A stretch of 64,000 nt of DNA from Xestospongia bergquistia (Eukaryota; Porifera; Demospongiae; Haplosclerida; Petrosiidae): contig OZ014411.1 in the NCBI GenBank assembly GCA_963965975.1, positions 17,202,446 to 17,266,445 on the forward strand. Direction: 5' to 3'. The position numbers were made by a program, and so were the translations under genes. The notes beneath the pieces were generated by a model, which searched no databases, was not told the DNA's origin, and saw only the letters and a list, made by a program, of their open reading frames with translations. Below are positions 58,101 through 64,000 of this stretch, one piece after another. The first letter of the stretch is position 1; every line of letters starts with the position of its first letter.

Positions 58101-59633
58101 ATGGCATCTCCTCCTACTTGCGTTGACTGTACAGGGATAGGCATTGTTATCTTAGATTGTCAGCTGAACCATTTCATTTGTAGAGAATGTATTAAGAAGA
58201 GAAAGGGAGATTTATTCTGTAAGCTTTGTGGTCAACAGGATCAAGAGGAAGAAATTGTTTTTGTATATATGGATAATTCTAACACATGGATTGAAGCTAA
58301 GAAATTGTTGGGTTCCAAAGGACAAGAAGATCATCGTGTTAGAATAGATGTGGGAGAATTATTAAAAGTAGTAGCAAAAGGTCGTCATGTTGCTGAAGCT
58401 AATCTTTATGGCTCAGAACCTCCTCCTCTTGATACAGTATGGGAAAAAATGAGAGAAAAAGGTTGGAAAGTAATACCACATAAAAGAAGTCGAATCACTG
58501 ACAAAGAAAAACAAGTAGACACTCAACTTGTGACAGATGCAACAAGAATGGCATGTAAAACAAAACCTGGCAATAATACAATCATCTTTATTAGTGGAGA
58601 TGCTGACATGAAGCCAGCAATAGAAGCTATAATGGAGGAAGGATGGAAGGTAGAAGTATTTATGTGGAACCATGCACTCTCAAATGAGCTCAAAAAGTTA
58701 GCTCATGAAGTTCGTTGTACAATTTGTCCTCTGGACATTTACAAGGACATAATAACGTTCAATAGTATGAGATTTCCTATTGCTAATAACAATAATCTCC
58801 TCCGTATTGTCCGTGCAAAAGGTATAGTTTGCAAAATGAAAGCTAATTGCTTTAAAGGTCATGTGCCAACAGAACATTGGTGTAAAACAGTCTCAGATGC
58901 GTTGGGGTTACCTTTTCGCTACTTTTGGATGGAAGAGTTAAATGAAAAAACAAAAAAATGTGTTAACAATTCACTTGTTTTAGTGTTTACAACGATAACT
59001 GCTGCTAGCTTTGAGATTGCTAAAATTCTTAAGATTCACAGAAAATGTCCAATTAAATTTGTTCTAGAAATAAAAACGTACCTTCAATATGAACAAGATC
59101 AATCTGACAGTACTTCAAATTTTTTCTACCAGATTGGAAATTATACTTTAAGTTTACTATCAGAAGAGGGTGATAGTTTTTTTGGATTCACTAAGGATGA
59201 AAATTTATCTGAAGACGAAAATGATGACTATTTTTCAGTCCTTTCAGAAAGTGAACACAGAGATCTAGATCTTGACTCATCTCTTTTTGATCATGATGCT
59301 GATGTTGACAATGACAGTCAGTCTGGTGAGTGGATCGATGTAAGGTCTAAACAAAAGAAAAAGAAACAGCTATATTCTCAACAATGCCCTGATGGAATAA
59401 GATGTCGAAGAGGTTCCTCTTGTTCATATAAGCATACTGAAGAAGAGAGAGAGTTTTTCAAGACAAATAATGGGCGTGGTAGGCCTATGAATTGGAAAAC
59501 AGAACTCTGTCATCGTCATCCAAAATGCAGGAAAAGTTCAAATCAGTGTCGTTTTGCACATGGAGAAGGAGATGCTTTTTGTAGAACATGCAGAAAAGCA
59601 GGTCACTTCACTACCAACTGTAGTAGCAAATAA
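58101..59633 (+). CDS. RING-like / NYN ribonuclease-like / CCCH / CCHC zinc protein, 510 aa, intact
   Basis: Single uninterrupted frame of 510 codons. Residues 7-43 carry a RING-like set (C7, C10, C20, H24, C27, C30, C40, C43). Residues 52-215 form a LabA/DUF88-type NYN (PIN-like) domain with acidic residues D58 in MDNSN, D140 in QVDTQLVTD, and D167/D169 in ISGDADMKP, the expected metal-binding set of an RNase. Residues 380-430 are acidic. Two CCCH fingers follow (C429, C435, C441, H445; C470, C476, C483, H487), then a CCHC knuckle (C494, C497, H502, C507). The mix resembles the Regnase and MARF1 families in logic (NYN nuclease plus RNA-binding zinc fingers) but adds a RING-like N-terminus, which could give ubiquitin ligase activity. 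RNA decay in the cytoplasm is the likely role. No intron within the frame suggests a retrogene or an intron-poor family. Confidence 0.85.
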   Translation: MASPPTCVDCTGIGIVILDCQLNHFICRECIKKRKGDLFCKLCGQQDQEEEIVFVYMDNSNTWIEAKKLLGSKGQEDHRVRIDVGELLKVVAKGRHVAEANLYGSEPPPLDTVWEKMREKGWKVIPHKRSRITDKEKQVDTQLVTDATRMACKTKPGNNTIIFISGDADMKPAIEAIMEEGWKVEVFMWNHALSNELKKLAHEVRCTICPLDIYKDIITFNSMRFPIANNNNLLRIVRAKGIVCKMKANCFKGHVPTEHWCKTVSDALGLPFRYFWMEELNEKTKKCVNNSLVLVFTTITAASFEIAKILKIHRKCPIKFVLEIKTYLQYEQDQSDSTSNFFYQIGNYTLSLLSEEGDSFFGFTKDENLSEDENDDYFSVLSESEHRDLDLDSSLFDHDADVDNDSQSGEWIDVRSKQKKKKQLYSQQCPDGIRCRRGSSCSYKHTEEEREFFKTNNGRGRPMNWKTELCHRHPKCRKSSNQCRFAHGEGDAFCRTCRKAGHFTTNCSSK

Positions 59634-62600
59634 ATATTTATAGTTGATATTAGAGTAGTGCATATTTGTGTTAAAACTGAAATAGTACCACTACACGTTA
59701 ATTATGAATAATAACATTTATGTTAATGAATAATAATTATATTTTGTGTGCTAGTATTTTTATAAAAAATGTATTTACATGTACTAAAGTGGATCCCAAA
59801 ATCAAAAAATTATATGTCTAGGTTTCAAGGTTTAGAATACAGGGTGTATATAACACTTAATATTTGTTATTGCAAGGGATAGTTCTATCAGCAAATGAAA
59901 AACAGTCATAAAAAGTAACGTCTAGTAATAAATAAGGCAACTTCCTTTTCATGAAGCAATAACTTCTTGCCTAAAATATTAATAACTTATTGAGATCTGG
60001 TGGGGTCTGGAGGGAGAGAGAGAGAGGGAGATATTATACAAACAAACAAACAAAGCATGATATTAAGTCAGTCAAAGGTTATCTAAATACTAACATCTAT
60101 GTTGACATACAGTAATTTCAAATTTGAGTATTACCTTAATTTATAATTTATAAAAGTTATGCTGGCATTAAACATGGGAGAATGTACACTGTTATTGAGG
60201 ACTATATTAAAATAATATCTTAACTATTTAATGCTACAAAATTATATGGGATAGAAATAAGGACAGTTAGATTTTATCCTAATTCTCAAATTTATGAAAA
60301 GTAAAAACAAGGTATATGAACATACTCACCAACAAATGAACACACTCACTAACAAAGTCTAAACAAGCATAATTCAGAACATGGTGAGAAAACAGAGAGT
60401 TCTACCTTCATTATAGAGAGAGAAATTCATAACATATATTCCGTCATTGTTAATGGATCTTTGTTCCAAACTAGGTTATAATAATTTGTACAACGTGTAG
60501 GTATATCTTTAGTATGGCTGCATCAAGTGTATCAGGTTCATCACTGTTATCCTTATATAATTACAATATGTTTTAATTTTTATGAACTTGGAATAGTTAA
60601 TGTTTATCAGTATAGTTATCATATATGACACATGAACTGTACAACAGCATAACATTCTTAACCAGCTACATTCAAGTATTTGTCAACTTCAATATTCATC
60701 ATATAGCTTTGTTAAGTTGAATAAAATGTGAAGAAAAAAACAGTAAATTCATGACAAGTTCATTGATTAAAATACATTTGACATGTAACAATTGCCTCTT
60801 TATAATGTCAACAAATCATCTATATCATTTCTTAGTAATTAATTATTTGCATTTCCAAACTTTGGTAGTTTTACAATATGATAGCATTAAGTTAACTATA
60901 CTTCATATAAGACATCAAATGTACAACGTACAACATGTAGGTACAGGTACATGTACAACAAGACATAAGAAGTCCAAACAAACAAGAACACAAGAGTAAA
61001 GTGATTATCAAATATGATCAATGATGAGCAAAGTACTAATTTCACGTATCACTTGAATCTTTTACTTTCAACTAAGTCACTACATTTTGTATTTCACTGA
61101 TTATTATGATCATTTAAGAACAGTTAATGAGATTTGATTGATTTAATAGCCTATGTGTTTCTTCATGTGAATTGATGATACAAAACATGAATAAATAATT
61201 AGGTAAATCTAATTATATAGATCTCATATACTGGTGGCTAAAGCATTCTGTTGTATTAGTTCACTAACAAGGTGATTAAAGTTATAATGCTTTAATCCAA
61301 CTTTGTTGCAATATGAAAAAAATGAGTTAGCTGTTTCAATGAGTTGCTATGCACATTCATCTAGTAGATATGATATCACCCTAATCTTTAATCACTGACA
61401 CCTCTAGACTAAGATTATCATAACAATGTGACACAAATAAAATATACGAGTTCATTGTTTAATGGTAAGGAGGCTGATAACCTAGAAAGTACAAGTTTCA
61501 GTTAAAACAGATAGCGGCTATTTTAAGGAGCCAACCACACCTTTTTAAATTAACACTAATTGATGTCACAAACAAGTAGTGAGTTGGCAAGCTTTTGTAG
61601 GGGATATTACATGTAAATAATATTATTGTGCTTTGTAAGTGTTGGGAATATTGTACACATACTAATTTTTTCATAGAATTTCCTTCTAGAGATCCCAATA
61701 TTAAAATATAGCATTTGTAAATGATATGAAGATTTTTACATGTAAAAAATGATATATCATCAAATGAGAAAGATGAACTGATGTGGGATCAGTGGGAAGT
61801 TACAAGAAATTAATACAAGAGGAAAGATATCCTATTAACACTGAAGCTCTACAAGAAGTGGGAGGAGCAATACAATTCCAAGAATGGGGGAACAACCACC
61901 AATACAATGTATAAAATTTGAGACAATTGATGATCTAGTCACTATTGACCTTTATATTGTTCATTTGTCATGTCACATTCATTATTGTTTCATTTAATTA
62001 CATCTTTATAACTTCTAAGGGCAAGATGTAAGGGTTTGTTATAACAACATAATACAACAGAATATAGATGTACTCTATGTAGTACCTCTCATAATACTTT
62101 ACATACTGAAAATCTTATGAATTTCTCATGAATAATAACCATTACATGTGTATAAATGCATGAATTTAATTGAGTTGTCAACATTTCCAGTAAAGCTTCA
62201 GGTCTATTTGTTTAAAAATGCTATAATAATAGTGGGAATGGAATTATACAACTGTTCCTAGACGCCACCTTGTACAGTATAAGTATGTAATGCTAGCTCT
62301 TGAGATTATGAAAAGTCAAAAAAGTGTTTAATACATGCCAACACAAACAACGCCACCCATTAATATAATTTACACAAGTATAGATCAGAAAATGGAACGT
62401 TATAATTTGATTATTAAGATGGATAATTTTGTAAGACATATTAAATTATTGTTAGTAGATATTTGTGCCAAAATAAGTTAAAATAATTTGATAACATCAA
62501 GAGTAGGTTCATACTATCATTCTTCTTTGATTGTAAGCTCATGTAATCACTTGGAATAGTTAATAAGCTATCATATCTAAAACATCATGGACAGTTTTTT

Positions 62601-63453
62601 GAGCTCTTGCACTCCAAAAACAACATGTATTCATATTGAAGATTAATTTTTGATTAATTTCAGCTTAACATTCATTTCAACATATTGTAATGTAAGTAAT
62701 TGCAGATATTTTAACTTTAAATACTCTAAGTCAATTTTCAATATATTTATATTAAACTATGTGATATACTGAATTAGTTGAACACAAGGTAGTGGTGGTG
62801 GTATTATTCCAAATTTATATACAACTCTAAATTAAGATATAAAACTAAAGTAATTAAATTATTTACTGAATCCTTAAAATCACCAGAGCAGCCTAGCTTA
62901 TATATCAATAAATTGAGTCCTTAGCTTGGATAGATTCACTTATATGCTTGTTTACAAACTTTGCAATCATTGATTATTCAACCTAGTACACTTGTATATA
63001 CCTTTTGTATCTTGTTGTTAGGAATTGTTACTTGTTAGGTACAAGATGGCAGAGAGAGAGCAAGTTTCTTATATTTATGATTAAACCACACCCATTACTC
63101 ACTTCAAAATTTACTCCAAAAGTATTTTATGCTATAAATGGGTAGTGATCTCCCTTGTTTTTAGCTCCTGTTCTGTTATATTATGCATATATCAGGATGA
63201 TACAGCAGTATTAAATTTATCAATGACACTAATGATATTGATTAAAACATTAGATTGGATGAATAAAATTTGTTACCTCTTTAAATTAGTCTATTCTTTC
63301 CATTAATGAATTTTAGAATTGAAAATTTATTAAAAAGCAACATTGTATATATGCTAACTAGCTAAGTAAGGACTATTATCAAACCATAGTGCCTGATATA
63401 AAGCTAGACAGCTGACTTAAGTCTGAATGAAAACTGCTCTGTCTTAATTGTGG

Positions 63454-63495
<42 letters not shown>

Positions 63496-64000
63496 CATGT
63501 ATAATGGCAATTTATGTATATTGGTATACATGTATGTACACCAGTATACATACATGTACACTAGCACAAACGTACATGTATAACGAGTACACATAGAATA
63601 AAAACTTATGTGCAGATAATGATTACCTTTTTAGTGCAACATATGAATGTGTGGTATGTGTACTCTATAAAATGGCACATAGCAACCACATCTACACAAC
63701 TATTTCTTTGAATGTTTTAGTGGAACATGTGTGATTTTCCCAAAACAGGTACACGTATAATTATGTAGTCAGAGCTGACATTTGAATACAGGCTATACAT
63801 AGGATTAAGGGTTTCTGATAAGTGCTTCTAAAGTTTCAGAGGAACTGTAAGCAAACTTGCAGGCATTTATTAACTTTCTAAAGATTACCACAACATTTTA
63901 AACTTAAAAAAAGTGATTTCATCAATTCATTATAAGCATGGTAGAACACAGTATAAGTAAACATCAGATTTAAAATATAACAAAGATTTATGTTACAATA
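59634..64000. other. No gene seen
   Basis: AT-rich, with only short frames of at most 82 codons and no domain content. 59800-59945 is the 3' flank shared with the decayed NYN copy (AAGTAACGTCTAGTAATAAA). No RNA gene, transposon end or CRISPR-like array was recognised. Confidence 0.6.
63458..63486. repeat. (TA)n microsatellite
   Basis: About 14 TA units, followed to about 63590 by imperfect TATG/ACATGTACAC repeats. Confidence 0.9.

Noticed and set aside
63379-63594. Tyr/Ile/Thr-rich minus-strand frame
   Set aside because: Translation of the TA and ACATGTA simple repeats.

Overview
The window is animal nuclear DNA: AT-rich, intron-bearing genes with short GT..AG introns, and many decayed eukaryotic transposons (hAT, piggyBac, pogo/Tigger, Ty3/Gypsy, Ty1/Copia). 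The SAM-domain remnant, the NYN/CCCH gene and the short introns suggest an early-branching invertebrate, perhaps a sponge. That is inference, not proof.

Layout. 1-14606 holds two tandem copies (period 7589 bp, 1-7017 matching 7590-14606, no difference found by eye) of a segment with a decayed minus-strand purple acid phosphatase gene and the 5' half of a hAT transposon. The second hAT copy (12743-37515) is split by a 22 kb virus-like array (about 14386-36378). The hAT 3' half and end repeat follow the array. 37516-50000 is a graveyard of Gypsy-type fossils with a hAT, a piggyBac and a Copia piece. 50236-54600 holds a PHD-finger fragment, a hAT with visible ends, and a SAM-domain remnant. 54860-59640 holds a decayed and an intact copy of a RING/NYN/CCCH/CCHC gene, separated by an internally deleted Tigger element. 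59640-64000 has no gene I can support.

The virus-like array is the most unusual part. Element A (about 13.8 kb) has roughly 142 bp inverted terminal repeats. A leftward-end block of structural-type genes runs on the plus strand, and a block with an SF3-type helicase, long coiled coils and a zinc-binding protein runs on the minus strand. The two blocks meet at back-to-back poly(A) signals. I see no polymerase, integrase, transposase or packaging ATPase. Element A is joined through perfect palindromes (repeating every 94 bp, centred on CCCGGG) to element B (about 7.7 kb). B is a snap-back derivative: the left end of the element is present twice, in opposite orientations, and the whole right half including the helicase is missing. 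A second palindromic joint and a third terminal-repeat fragment follow. This architecture (ambisense layout, SF3 helicase, palindromic telomere joints, snap-back defective form, insertion with target deletion and no target duplication) is what a linear virus with hairpin ends would leave. Parvoviruses and bidnaviruses work this way, but this element is much longer and its proteins are not ones I recognise. I treat it as a fossil with roughly ten or more breaks, and young, because its copies are still very similar.

The one gene that looks intact and host-owned is at 58101-59633 (510 aa), a probable RNA-degrading or RNA-binding NYN protein. Its neighbours are mostly dead mobile elements.
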